Assembly: GCF_008868175.1 (NCBI RefSeq)
Contig: NZ_WBKT01000008.1
Span: 20,916-84,915, forward strand
Reading direction: 5' to 3'
Length of the DNA stretch: 64,000 nt
From: Micromonospora sp. AMSO31t
GTDB lineage: Bacteria > Actinomycetota > Actinomycetes > Mycobacteriales > Micromonosporaceae
Below the pieces are notes generated by a model that saw only the letters and a list, made by a program, of their open reading frames with translations, was not told the origin of the DNA and did not search any database. Both the position numbers and the translations under genes were made by a program. Shown here piece after piece: positions 1 to 8,300 of this stretch. How positions within the stretch are numbered: the stretch's first letter is position 1; each line of letters begins with the position of its first letter.

Positions 1-2942
1 GCCTCGCCCCGGCGCCCGGCGGCGAGCAGGGCCAGCGGCCGGACCCACGGCGCGTACGGGCCGGCGTGGGCGGCATCGGCCAGCGCCGGCCCGGGGTCGT
101 CGCCGGTGGACAGCCGCAGGCAGAGCAGTGCGAACGGCAGCAGCCCGCCGGCCATGCCGGGCATCTGCCCGGTGTCGAGCCGGACGGCCGCCGACCGGTA
201 CGCCGCCTCGGCCTCGGCGCCGCGTCCCGTCACCGCCAGCCGGAGGGCGGCGTACCAGGCGGTGAAGACGCCGACGAGGGGCAGCTCGTAGCGCGCGGCG
301 AGGCGGTCGGCGGCGGCCGCGTGGGTGTCGGCGGCGGCCAGGTCGGCGAGGGCGCAGTGCGCCTGGAGCGCGACGAGGTGCCCGAGCACCTCGAAGGTGA
401 CCAGCCCGTGCCGGGCCGCCAGGTCGACCAGGTCGGCGCCGATGCGGGCGCGTTCCGGCGCCCGGCCCGCCCGGTCGAAGGTGTGCATGAAGCGGGCGTT
501 GAGCGCGAAGGCCAGCAGGGCCGGGTCGTCGAGGCGGCGGGCGGTCTCCTCGGCCTCGGCGGCCGCCCGCCGGCCCCGGTCACCGGTGTCGCCGCGCAGC
601 TCCAGGGCGAGGGTGCAGAGCAGCCGGACGCGCCGGGACGCCGGGTCGGCGGGAAGCGCGGCGAGGGCGGCCTCGGCCGCGGCGACGATCCGGCGGGACA
701 GCTCCTCGTCGTCGTTGCGGGTCCAGACGGCCGGCACGTCGAACGCGGCCAGCACGTCCGCGGTGAGCCCCGGGTCGGCGAGGCGCTCGACGGTGGCGAC
801 GGCCTCGGCCCGCAGCCGGCGGGTCCGGTCGAGGTGGCCGGTGACGGCCAGGGCGCGGCCCCAGCCGATGACCGCCGCCAGCCGCCCGCGTACGTCGGTC
901 CCGCCGGCCCGGTCGTGGGCGGCGACGGCCTGCTCCCAGAGGCGGGCCGCCTCGTGGGGGTGGCAGCGCCGCTCGGCCCGGACGGCGGCGGCCGTGGCGT
1001 ACCGGGCGGCCCGGGTCGCGGCCTCCGGGCCGGGGGCCTGTCCGAAGTGGTGGGCCAGGGCGGTGACGTCGTCCGGCCGGAGGCGTTCGAGCACCGACCC
1101 GACGGCGGCGTGCCAGCGGGCCCGGCGCGGCGCCGACAGGTCGGTGTAGAGGGTGTCGCGGACCAGGATGTGGGCGAACCGGGTGCCGTCGGGGGTGAGG
1201 AACCCGTCCTGCGCCGCCCGATCCACGGCGTCCAGGGTGGCCTCCTCGCCGGCCAGCGCGGCCAGCACGTCGGCGTCGAGGTCGCGGCCGAGCACGGCGG
1301 CCTGCGCCAGCACCGTCCGGGTCGGCGCGGGCAGCTGCGCGAGGCGGTGCCGGATGACGTCCCGCACGCCGGCCGGTACGCGGTCCAGCGCGGCGGCCCC
1401 CTCGGCGGCGAGCAGCCGGGCCAGTTCCCGGACGAAGAACGGGTTGCCGCCGCTGCGCCGGTGCAGCGCCCGCACGGTGTCCGGGTCCGCCGCACCGGCC
1501 ACGGCCCGGACCAGGTCGCCCGTCTCCGCCTCGGCGAGCCCGCCCAGGTAGACGCGGACCGGTTCGGTGGGCGCGAGCCGGGCCAGGGCCCCGGTCAGCG
1601 CCGGGGTGATCCCGGTGGCCCGGTACGTGCCGACCGCCAGCACCGGGCCGGTCACCGGCTCCGGGCCGGTGAACAGCGCGGTCAGCAGGTCGAGGGTGTC
1701 CTCGTCGGCCCGGTGCAGGTCGTCGAGGACGAGCAGCACGGGCCCCCGCCGCGCCGCCGCGCCGACCCGGGCGCCCGCGATCCGGTGCAGCCGGTAGCGG
1801 GCCACGGCCGGCTCGCCACCGTCCGGGAGAGCGGTCGGCGGTTCCCCGGCGTCGGGCAGGGCCGCGGCGAGCTGCGTCCACGGCCAGGCGGCCGGGGCGC
1901 CCTCGTACTCCGGCACCCGGCCGACGGCGCAGGTCCAGCCGGCGGCGGCGAGCCGGTCGGCCAGCGTCTCGACGAACGCGGTCTTGCCCGCGCCGGCGTC
2001 GCCGGAGACCAGCGCGAGCGCGGGCCGGCCGTCGCGGGCCACCTCCCCGGCCAGCCCCACGAGGCTCGCCAGTTCGGCCTCGCGCCCCACGAACGGGCGC
2101 CGCTCCTCCCCCGCTCCCCCGGCCGGTGGCGCGGCCGGGACGGCGACCGGAGCCGGGTCGAGGTGCGGGGCCTGGGCGAGGACGTCGGCCTCCAGCCGGC
2201 GCAGCCGGGGGCCGGGGTCCACCCCCAGCTCCCGGACCAGCACGGCCCGGGCCTCCCGCAGCGCGGCGAGCGCGTCGCCCTGCCGGCCCGCCCGGTAGAG
2301 GGCGGTCGCGAGCAGCCGCCAGGTCTCCTCTCGCAGCGGCTGGGCGGCGGCCTGGGCGCGCAGGTCGCCGGCGGCCTCGGCGGCGCGGCCCAGGGCCAGC
2401 AGAGCCTCGGCGCGCCGCTCGACGGCGAGCATCCGCAGCTCGTCCAACCGGTCGATCTCCGCCCGCGCCCACGGCTCGGCGGCGAACTCCGCGTAGGCGG
2501 GGCCGCGCCAGAGGGCGAGCGCGCCGTCCAGGGCTGCCAGCGCCGGGCCGGCGCGTCCGGCGGCGAGGAGTTCCCCGGCCGCAGCGGCGGCCGTCTCGAA
2601 CCGGCCCGCGTCGACGGCCCCGGGGGCGGCCGCCAGGGCGTACCCGGGCGGGGCGGTGACCAGCAGCCGGGCCGGCTGCCGCGGGGGCCGGTCGGGCTCC
2701 AGGGCCCGGCGCAGGTCGGCGACGAACGTGCGGACCGCGCCGACCGCGCCCTCCGGCGGTTCCGCCCACAGGTCGCTGACGAGCCGGTCGACCGGCACCA
2801 CGCGGCCGCGGGCGACCAGCAGGCGGGCCAGCACGGCCCGCTGCCGGGGGCCCTTCAGCGCCACCGGCCCCCGCTCGCCGGCCGCGACCAGCGGCCCGAG
2901 CACCCCGAAGGTCACTCCGGGTACGCGCGGCGGGTCGGTCAC
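1..2942 (-). CDS. SARP/AfsR-type transcriptional regulator with AAA ATPase domain (3' end outside window)
   Basis: Large cytoplasmic activator; 980 residues are visible and the C-terminus lies beyond base 1. Reading the minus strand shows, in order, an OmpR-type winged helix (residues about 5-95, beginning FGVLGPL), a bacterial transcriptional activation domain (about 100-250, helical, rich in Ala/Leu/Arg), and an AAA-type NTPase with Walker A GDAGAGKT near residue 315 and a Walker B-like VLLVLDD about 80 residues later. The rest is helical TPR-like sequence. SARP/AfsR proteins of this plan usually activate secondary metabolism or nutrient responses by binding direct repeats near a -35 box. 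The start is GTG at 2942; an in-frame GTG lies 9 nt upstream at 2951, and no strong Shine-Dalgarno decides between them. It is divergent from the hydrolase at 3073. The target is unknown; the NRPS cluster is about 47 kb away, so a link is only possible. Confidence 0.85.
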   Translation of the reverse strand, partial: MTDPPRVPGVTFGVLGPLVAAGERGPVALKGPRQRAVLARLLVARGRVVPVDRLVSDLWAEPPEGAVGAVRTFVADLRRALEPDRPPRQPARLLVTAPPGYALAAAPGAVDAGRFETAAAAAGELLAAGRAGPALAALDGALALWRGPAYAEFAAEPWARAEIDRLDELRMLAVERRAEALLALGRAAEAAGDLRAQAAAQPLREETWRLLATALYRAGRQGDALAALREARAVLVRELGVDPGPRLRRLEADVLAQAPHLDPAPVAVPAAPPAGGAGEERRPFVGREAELASLVGLAGEVARDGRPALALVSGDAGAGKTAFVETLADRLAAAGWTCAVGRVPEYEGAPAAWPWTQLAAALPDAGEPPTALPDGGEPAVARYRLHRIAGARVGAAARRGPVLLVLDDLHRADEDTLDLLTALFTGPEPVTGPVLAVGTYRATGITPALTGALARLAPTEPVRVYLGGLAEAETGDLVRAVAGAADPDTVRALHRRSGGNPFFVRELARLLAAEGAAALDRVPAGVRDVIRHRLAQLPAPTRTVLAQAAVLGRDLDADVLAALAGEEATLDAVDRAAQDGFLTPDGTRFAHILVRDTLYTDLSAPRRARWHAAVGSVLERLRPDDVTALAHHFGQAPGPEAATRAARYATAAAVRAERRCHPHEAARLWEQAVAAHDRAGGTDVRGRLAAVIGWGRALAVTGHLDRTRRLRAEAVATVERLADPGLTADVLAAFDVPAVWTRNDDEELSRRIVAAAEAALAALPADPASRRVRLLCTLALELRGDTGDRGRRAAAEAEETARRLDDPALLAFALNARFMHTFDRAGRAPERARIGADLVDLAARHGLVTFEVLGHLVALQAHCALADLAAADTHAAAADRLAARYELPLVGVFTAWYAALRLAVTGRGAEAEAAYRSAAVRLDTGQMPGMAGGLLPFALLCLRLSTGDDPGPALADAAHAGPYAPWVRPLALLAAGRRGE

Positions 2943-3072
2943 CCCGCCCACTCTAGGCAGCGCGGTGCGCGCGCACCGGCGGCCCGGCCAGGGCACTCAT
3001 CCGATGCTGATCGGCCACTGACCGGCGCCGGGCAGGCTCGACGGGAACCGAGCACACCCGAGAGGACCTCTC

Positions 3073-3942
3073 ATGATCAACGGATTCGAGTCGCGCCGCG
3101 TCACCGTCGCCGAGGGCGTCGCCCTGCACGCCGCGGTGGGCGGCAGCGGCAGCCCGGTCGTGCTGCTGCACGGCTTCCCGCAGACCCACCTGATGTGGCG
3201 GCACGTCGCCGCGGACCTCGCCGCCGACCACACGGTCATCTGCCCCGACCTGCGGGGGTACGGCGACAGCGACAAGCCCGCCGACACCGACGGCGCGGCC
3301 TACGCCAAGCGGACCATGGCCGCCGACGTGGTGGCGCTGGCCCGGGCGCTGGGGCACGACCGGTTCGCCCTGGTCGGGCACGACCGGGGCGCCCTGGTGG
3401 CGATCCGCGCCGGCCTGGACCACCCGGAGACGGTCACCCACCTGGCGTCGCTGGACGTGCTGCCGACCCTCGACACCTGGGAGGTGATGCACGGCGTCAC
3501 GGCGGCGGTCGGCTTCCACCTCTACCTGATGGCCCAGCCGCCGGGGCTGCCCGAGCGGCTGATCGGCGCCGCGCCGGACGAGTTCTTCGGGTACTTCCTC
3601 GACCTGTGGGCCGGCGACCCGGACGCGATCCCCGCCGACGTGCGGGCCGCGTACCTGCGGGCCTGTCGGGCGGCGGTCCCCTCGATCGTGGCGGACTACC
3701 GGGCCTCGGCCGGCGTAGACCTCGCGCACGACGAGGCGGACCGGGCGGCGGGCACCGTGCTGCGGATGCCGGTGACCGTGCTCCAGCAGGACTGGGGCGC
3801 GGCGCTCGGCTTCGACGCGGCGGCGCGCTGGCGGGCCTGGGCCCCGGACCTGCGCCACGTGCCGGTATCGTACGGCCATTTCATGGCCGAGGAGGCCCCG
3901 GCCGAGGTGGTGAAGGAACTGCGCGCGCTGCTGGCCCGCTGA
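3073..3942 (+). CDS. alpha/beta hydrolase, haloacetate-dehalogenase/epoxide-hydrolase-like
   Basis: 289-aa cytosolic alpha/beta-fold hydrolase. Visible features are the oxyanion segment HGFPQ (33-37), the strand-turn DLRGYGDSDKP (59-69), the nucleophile elbow GHDRG with Asp104, and a C-terminal GHF with His269. An Asp nucleophile, rather than Ser, places it with dehalogenases and epoxide hydrolases; the HGFPQT and DLRGYGDSDKP signatures resemble fluoroacetate dehalogenases. The substrate cannot be read from sequence. A GAGAGG purine run sits just before the ATG and lies inside an imperfect palindrome (gagaggacctctc, 3060-3072) that could affect translation. The gene is transcribed away from the SARP gene across a 130-bp intergenic region. 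Confidence 0.85.
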   Translation: MINGFESRRVTVAEGVALHAAVGGSGSPVVLLHGFPQTHLMWRHVAADLAADHTVICPDLRGYGDSDKPADTDGAAYAKRTMAADVVALARALGHDRFALVGHDRGALVAIRAGLDHPETVTHLASLDVLPTLDTWEVMHGVTAAVGFHLYLMAQPPGLPERLIGAAPDEFFGYFLDLWAGDPDAIPADVRAAYLRACRAAVPSIVADYRASAGVDLAHDEADRAAGTVLRMPVTVLQQDWGAALGFDAAARWRAWAPDLRHVPVSYGHFMAEEAPAEVVKELRALLAR

Positions 3943-4026
3943 GGCGCCCTTGCCCCGGACCGTGGAAGATGCAAATATTCGGATCACTGTACGTGTGGGG
4001 GCTATCACGTTCGGGGGTTGATCGAC

Positions 4027-4401
4027 ATGCGGAAGCTTTCCTCGATGGCGGCGGCGGTCGCGCTGACGCTGGGCTGCACCGGTGTGGCGGTGGTGAGCGC
4101 GGCGGGCCCGGCGAGCGCGACGTGCAGCCACGCGCACTCCAACATCGACACCAAGTTGGGCTCGCTCTTCAACGCCGCCAACGTCAACATCCGCACCGGC
4201 CCGCACACGACCTGCGGATCGCTCGGCTACGGCCAGCTCAGCCACAGCGTCGACTTCCACTGCTACACCAACGGCGACCGGGTCAGCGCCAACGGCCACA
4301 CCACCTACACCTGGACCTACCTGAGGGACAGCACGACCGGTGTCTCCGGCTGGGTCGCCGACGCCCTGCTCGACAACCTGGGCAGCAGCATCGCCTGCTG
4401 A
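4027..4401 (+). CDS. small secreted SH3-like protein
   Basis: 124-aa exported protein. The N-terminus is a Sec signal peptide (MRKL, hydrophobic core, predicted cut after ASA at residue 31). The mature part of about 93 residues carries four cysteines, enough for two disulfides, and an SH3b-like pattern (VNIRTGP, then GWVADALL near the C-terminus) as seen in bacterial cell-wall-binding SH3 domains. I chose ATG 4027 because a GGGGG run lies about 10 nt upstream; a TTG three codons earlier at 4018 is in frame but less likely. The upstream 80 bp are unusually AT-rich for this DNA, consistent with a promoter. No enzymatic motif is visible, so it may be a wall-associated or inhibitor-like protein. 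Confidence 0.75.
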   Translation: MRKLSSMAAAVALTLGCTGVAVVSAAGPASATCSHAHSNIDTKLGSLFNAANVNIRTGPHTTCGSLGYGQLSHSVDFHCYTNGDRVSANGHTTYTWTYLRDSTTGVSGWVADALLDNLGSSIAC

Positions 4402-4444
4402 CCGTCCCCGCACGACCCGCCCCGAGGGGGCAGGATGGTCCGGC

Positions 4445-5401
4445 ATGACCGAGCCACGCCTGTACCCGCCCGTCGAGCCGTACGCCACCCACCGGATCGC
4501 CGTCGGCGACGGCCACGAGCTCCACGTGGAGGAGGTGGGGCGGCCGGACGGCGTACCCGTGGTGTTCCTGCACGGCGGGCCGGGCGGCGGCCTGGTGCCG
4601 GCGGCACGGCGGTTCTTCGACCCGCGGCGCTACCGCGCCGTGCTGTTCGACCAGCGCGGCGCGGGGCGCAGCACCCCGTTCGGTGGGCTGCGGGGCAACA
4701 CCACCTGGCACCTCGTGGCCGACCTGGAGACGATCCGGGAACGGCTCGGGATCGACCGCTGGCTGGTGTTCGGCGGGTCGTGGGGGGTCACCCTGGGCCT
4801 GGCGTACGCCCAGACCCACCCGGACCGGGTCACCGGGCTGATCCTGCGCGGGGTGCTGCTGCTGCGGCGCAGCGAGCGGGACTGGTTCTACCAGGGCGGC
4901 CTGCGCCACCTCCAGCCGGACGAGTGGGAGCGGTTCGTCGCCCCGATCCCCGCCGCCGAGCGGGGCGACGTGCTGGCGGCGTACCACCGGCGGCTGCACG
5001 GACCGGACGAGGCGCAGGCCCGGGCCTGCGCGGTCGCCTGGGGGCGCTGGGAGGCCGTCAACTCCTCCCTGCGCCCCGACCCGGGGGTGCTCGCCCACTT
5101 CACCGGCGAGGAGCAGGCGCTGCCTATCGCCCGGATCCTCTCCCACTACGCCGTGCACGGCGGCTTCCTCACCGAGACGCAACTGCTCGACGGCGTGGAC
5201 CGGATCCGCCACCTGCCCGCCGTGATCGTCAACGGCCGCTACGACCTGTGCTGCCCGCCGGTGTCCGCGTACGACCTGGCCCGGCGCTGGCCGGAGGCGG
5301 AGCTGCGGATCGTGCCCGGTGCCGGGCACTCGGCGGCCGAGCCGGGCATCGCCCGGGAACTGCTCCGCGCCACCGACCGGTTCGCCGACCTGCTCACCTG
5401 A
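4445..5401 (+). CDS. pip: prolyl iminopeptidase-type alpha/beta hydrolase
   Basis: 318-aa cytosolic serine peptidase of family S33, expected to remove N-terminal proline from peptides. The hallmark HGGPGGG oxyanion loop is at 43-49, the nucleophile elbow GGSWG gives Ser112, and the acid/base pair fits Asp267 (GRYDLCCPP) and His295 (GAGHS). The length matches bacterial Pip (about 310-320 aa). The open frame extends 35 codons upstream over the end of the preceding gene, but ATG 4445 gives a normal Pip N-terminus. It follows the secreted protein gene by about 40 bp on the same strand and may share its transcript. Confidence 0.88.
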   Translation: MTEPRLYPPVEPYATHRIAVGDGHELHVEEVGRPDGVPVVFLHGGPGGGLVPAARRFFDPRRYRAVLFDQRGAGRSTPFGGLRGNTTWHLVADLETIRERLGIDRWLVFGGSWGVTLGLAYAQTHPDRVTGLILRGVLLLRRSERDWFYQGGLRHLQPDEWERFVAPIPAAERGDVLAAYHRRLHGPDEAQARACAVAWGRWEAVNSSLRPDPGVLAHFTGEEQALPIARILSHYAVHGGFLTETQLLDGVDRIRHLPAVIVNGRYDLCCPPVSAYDLARRWPEAELRIVPGAGHSAAEPGIARELLRATDRFADLLT

Positions 5402-5476
5402 CCGTCCGGGTCGGACCCCCGACACCGGCCAGGTCGCGGCTGTCCATCCGGGATCGGCGCTGGCAAGATCGGTTGC

Positions 5477-6310
5477 GTGACGGGTGCGCTGTTCGCGGTC
5501 AGTGACCTCCATGTGTCGTACGCCGAGAACCGCGCGGTGGTGGACGGCCTGCGGCCGGAGTCGGCGGACGACTGGCTGATCGTGGCCGGCGACGTCGGCG
5601 AGGTGTTCGCGGACATCGAGCGGACGTTGCGGCAGCTCCGCGACCGGTTCGCCCGGGTGGTGTGGGTGCCCGGCAACCACGAGCTGTGGACGCACCCGGC
5701 CGACCCGGTGACCCTGCGCGGCCGGGCCCGCTACGACGCGCTGGTGGAGATGTGCCGCGGCCTGGGCGTGCTCACCCCGGAGGACGACTATCCGGTGTGG
5801 CGCGGCGAGGGCGGGCCGGTCATCGTGGCGCCGCTGTTCCTGCTCTACGACTACTCGTTCCGGGCCCCGGGCACGACCTCCAAGGAGGAGTCGCTGCGCG
5901 CGGCGTACGCGGCGGGGGTGGTGTGCACCGACGAGATGCTGCTGCACCCCGACCCGCACCCGGACCGGGAGTCCTGGTGCGGGGAGCGGATCGCCGGGAC
6001 CGAGCGGCGGCTGGCCGGCGTCGACCCGGCGCTGCCGACCGTGCTGGTCAACCACTGGCCGCTGGTCCGCCAGCCCACCGACGTGCTCTGGTACCCGGAG
6101 TTCGCCCAGTGGTGCGGCACCGACCGCACGGCCGATTGGCACCTGCGGCACCGGGCCGCCGTGGCGGTCTACGGGCACCTGCACATCCCCCGCACCACCC
6201 ACTACGACGGGGTGCGCTTCGAGGAGGTGTCGCTGGGCTACCCGCGCGAGTGGGGCCGGCGGGGCGGCGAGCCCCGGCCGATGCGGCGGATCCTCGGCGG
6301 CGCCGCGTGA
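5477..6310 (+). CDS. pptH: calcineurin-like metallophosphoesterase, PptH-like phosphopantetheine hydrolase
   Basis: 277-aa cytosolic metallophosphoesterase. The dimetal motifs are in order: DLH (Asp10, His12), GD (Asp39), GNHE (Asn67, His68), NHWP and GHLH. It overlaps the phosphopantetheinyl transferase gene by 4 nt (GTGA at 6307-6310), so the two are almost surely co-translated. In Mycobacterium tuberculosis the gene beside pptT encodes PptH, a metallophosphoesterase that removes 4'-phosphopantetheine from carrier proteins and so opposes PptT. The same pairing and overlap here make that the best assignment, though activity on carrier proteins is inferred from context. It starts with GTG and has no strong ribosome-binding site. 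It is shorter than the mycobacterial protein (about 324 aa as I recall). Confidence 0.8.
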   Translation: MTGALFAVSDLHVSYAENRAVVDGLRPESADDWLIVAGDVGEVFADIERTLRQLRDRFARVVWVPGNHELWTHPADPVTLRGRARYDALVEMCRGLGVLTPEDDYPVWRGEGGPVIVAPLFLLYDYSFRAPGTTSKEESLRAAYAAGVVCTDEMLLHPDPHPDRESWCGERIAGTERRLAGVDPALPTVLVNHWPLVRQPTDVLWYPEFAQWCGTDRTADWHLRHRAAVAVYGHLHIPRTTHYDGVRFEEVSLGYPREWGRRGGEPRPMRRILGGAA

Positions 6311-6972
6311 TCGAGGCCCTGCTCCCGCCGACGGCGGTCGCCGTCGAGGCGTTCGCCGACATCCCCGGCGAGGCTCCCCATCCCGGCGAGGAGGACCTGC
6401 TGGCCCGGGCCGTGGAGGGCCGCCGCCGCGAGTTCGTCACGGCCCGCCGCTGCGCCCGGGAGGCCCTGACCCGCCTCGGGTACGCCCCGGCGCCGATCCG
6501 CCCCGGTCCGAAGCGGGAGCCGCGGTGGCCGGCCGGCGTGGTCGGCAGCATCACCCACTGCGACGGCTACCGGGCCGCGGCGGTCGCCCGGGACACCGCG
6601 CTGGCCGGGCTCGGCATCGACGCCGAACCCCACGAGCCGCTGCCCGACGGCGTGACTCAGGTGGTCACCACGGCCGGCGAGCCCGCGTCGCTGGCGCGGC
6701 TGCGCGCCGCCCACCCGGCCGTGCACTGGGACCGGCTGCTGTTCAGCGCCAAGGAGTCGGTCTACAAGGCGTGGTATCCACTGACCGGCCGCTGGCTCGG
6801 CTTCGAGGACGCCGAGCTGTCGGTCGATCCGGCCGTGGGGCGCTTCGCGGCGCGGGTCCTGGTCGACGCCACCCGCGCCGACGGCGGCCCGCCGCTGGCC
6901 ACGCTGCACGGCCGGTGGCTGGTCGCCGGCGGGCTGGTGGTCACTGCCGTGGCCGTGCCCCGGCAGCCGTGA
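6307..6972 (+). CDS. pptT: Sfp/PptT-type 4'-phosphopantetheinyl transferase
   Basis: 221-aa enzyme that moves the phosphopantetheine arm of coenzyme A to a Ser of acyl, aryl or peptidyl carrier domains. Family motifs are clear: GSITHC (80-85), the magnesium-binding GIDAEP (Asp105, Glu107) and FSAKESVYKAW (Glu150, Lys154). The length equals Sfp/PptT-class enzymes (about 220-240) and is far above AcpS (about 125). The GTG start overlaps the stop of the PptH-like gene. This is the only Sfp-type transferase in the window, so it is the natural candidate for activating the carrier domains of the NRPS/PKS genes at 49581-64000, whose active-site serines are intact. It is not embedded in that cluster and probably also serves other synthases. 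Confidence 0.92.
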   Translation: MIEALLPPTAVAVEAFADIPGEAPHPGEEDLLARAVEGRRREFVTARRCAREALTRLGYAPAPIRPGPKREPRWPAGVVGSITHCDGYRAAAVARDTALAGLGIDAEPHEPLPDGVTQVVTTAGEPASLARLRAAHPAVHWDRLLFSAKESVYKAWYPLTGRWLGFEDAELSVDPAVGRFAARVLVDATRADGGPPLATLHGRWLVAGGLVVTAVAVPRQP

Positions 6973-7027
6973 ACGTTTACGCCCCGCTGCACCGGGAAGG
7001 CCGGGGCCTCACGGTCAGGAGCGGCGG

Positions 7028-8128
7028 ATGAACGGACCCATGGGCGACGAGCCGGTCGGCGACCTCGAACTGGTGCACACCTTCACCGGGCCGATGCCGA
7101 CCGGGGTCAGCGTGTCGCACACCGGCCGGGTCTTCGTGAACTTCCCCCAGTGGGGGGACGAGGTGCCGGCCACCGTCGTCGAGCTGCGCGACGGCCGGGA
7201 GGTGCCCTTCCCGGACGAGTCCTGGAACAGCCCGTCCGGGAACGACGACCCGAACGCCTTCGTCTCGGTGCAGAGCATCGTGGTGGACCCGGCCGACCGG
7301 CTCTGGGTGGTCGACACCGGCAGCCCGATGTTCCAGCCGACGAAGCCGGGCGGGCCGAAGCTCGTCCGGGTCGACCTGGACACCGACACCGTCGGGCAGG
7401 TGATCACCTTCCCGACCGACGTGGCGCTGCCCACGACCTACCTGAACGACGTGCGCTTCGACCTGCGCCGGGGCGACGCCGGCCTCGCGTACCTCACCGA
7501 CTCCTCCGGCTCGGGGCCGAACGGCATCGTCGTGGTGGACCTGGCCACCGGCGCGTCGTGGCGGCGGCTGCACGACCACCCGTCCACGAAGGCGGAGCCG
7601 CTGGAGTCGTTCCGCCCGGTCGTGGAGGGCCGGCCGTTCCTGGAGCGCCCCGCCGACGGGCCGCCGAAGCCGGTCGCCATGGGCTCGGACGGCATCGCCA
7701 TCTCGGCTAACGGCTCCCGGCTGCACTACTGCCCGCTCGCCTCCCGCCGCTGGTACAGCGTGGCCACGGACGCCCTGGCGGACCGGACGCTGCGCGAGGA
7801 GCAGGTGGCGGCCACCGTGGTGGACGAGGGCGACAGAGGCGGCGCCTCGGACGGCCTGGAGACCGACGACTCCGGCGCCTTCTACCTGACCTCCTACGAG
7901 CACAACGCCGTGCTGCGCCGCCGGGCGGACGGCGAGTTCGAGACCCTGGTGCACGACCCGCGGCTGCTCTGGCCCGACACCATGTCGGTGGCCGCCGACG
8001 GCTATCTCTACGTCACCGCCAACCAACTGCACCGGCAGGCGAAGTACCAGGGCGGCACCGACCTGCGGCGCAAGCCGTACGCCCTGTTCCGGGTCCGCAT
8101 CGACGCCGGACCGGTCCGGCTGCGCTGA
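7028..8128 (+). CDS. Yellow/major-royal-jelly-family beta-propeller protein
   Basis: 366-aa protein related to the Yellow/MRJP family and more loosely to SMP-30/gluconolactonase propellers. The supporting stretch runs from TGVSVSHTGRVFVNFPQW through VVDPADRLWVVDTG, YLNDVRFD and GSDGIAISANGSRLHYCPL, a series of blade-like repeats with the NDVRFD and DGIA signatures of the family. No signal peptide is visible, so it should be cytosolic, unlike insect Yellow proteins. Bacterial members are of unknown function; lactonase- or isomerase-like activity is only a guess. An AGGAG run lies just upstream of ATG 7028. The gene follows pptT by 55 bp, with a weak GC hairpin (6981-7007) between them. Confidence 0.8.
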   Translation: MNGPMGDEPVGDLELVHTFTGPMPTGVSVSHTGRVFVNFPQWGDEVPATVVELRDGREVPFPDESWNSPSGNDDPNAFVSVQSIVVDPADRLWVVDTGSPMFQPTKPGGPKLVRVDLDTDTVGQVITFPTDVALPTTYLNDVRFDLRRGDAGLAYLTDSSGSGPNGIVVVDLATGASWRRLHDHPSTKAEPLESFRPVVEGRPFLERPADGPPKPVAMGSDGIAISANGSRLHYCPLASRRWYSVATDALADRTLREEQVAATVVDEGDRGGASDGLETDDSGAFYLTSYEHNAVLRRRADGEFETLVHDPRLLWPDTMSVAADGYLYVTANQLHRQAKYQGGTDLRRKPYALFRVRIDAGPVRLR

Positions 8129-8160
8129 CCAGCCGCGCCCGGATTCATCGAAAGGCATCG

Positions 8161-8189
8161 TTGACGGCTTAGTTAATACTCTTTAATAT
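8161..8189 (+). promoter_or_regulatory. sigma-70-type promoter of the chitinase gene
   Basis: TTGACG (8161-8166) and TAATAT (8184-8189) are separated by exactly 17 bp, close to the housekeeping consensus and strikingly AT-rich against the background. Directly after the -10 box comes TGGTCCACCT (8191-8200), which resembles the TGGTC half-repeats found at actinomycete chitinase promoters, where chitin-responsive regulators such as DasR act. Regulation by such a factor is inference. Confidence 0.7.
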
Positions 8190-8237
8190 TTGGTCCACCT
8201 CGAGGAACACCGTCCCCTGTCCGACCCGTACCGTTCG

Positions 8238-8275
8238 GCCGTGCCGCCCGACCAGCGCTGGCCGGGCGGCACGGC
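8238..8275 (+). promoter_or_regulatory. long hairpin in the chitinase mRNA leader
   Basis: A 38-nt near-perfect palindrome. A 13-bp perfect stem (8238-8250 with 8263-8275) encloses a second palindrome, CCAGC/GCTGG (8252-8261), with only one mismatched pair between them. It lies downstream of the promoter and 12 nt before the Shine-Dalgarno (GGGAAGG, 8288-8294), so it is in the transcript but leaves the ribosome site free. It could protect the mRNA 5' end, attenuate transcription, or be a dyad operator at the DNA level. Confidence 0.7.
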
Positions 8276-8300
8276 GCCCCCTGCACCGGGAAGGCCCTCG

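Noticed and set aside
66..4448. 1460-codon open frame on the plus strand
   Set aside because: It runs antisense to the SARP gene and across three better-supported genes. Composition is Arg/Gly/Pro-rich with no domain; it is a GC-rich shadow frame.
6987..8296. 16-bp exact repeat CTGCACCGGGAAGGCC at 6987-7002 and 8281-8296
   Set aside because: At this base composition several 16-bp repeats are expected by chance in 64 kb, and the two sites differ in position relative to the start codons.
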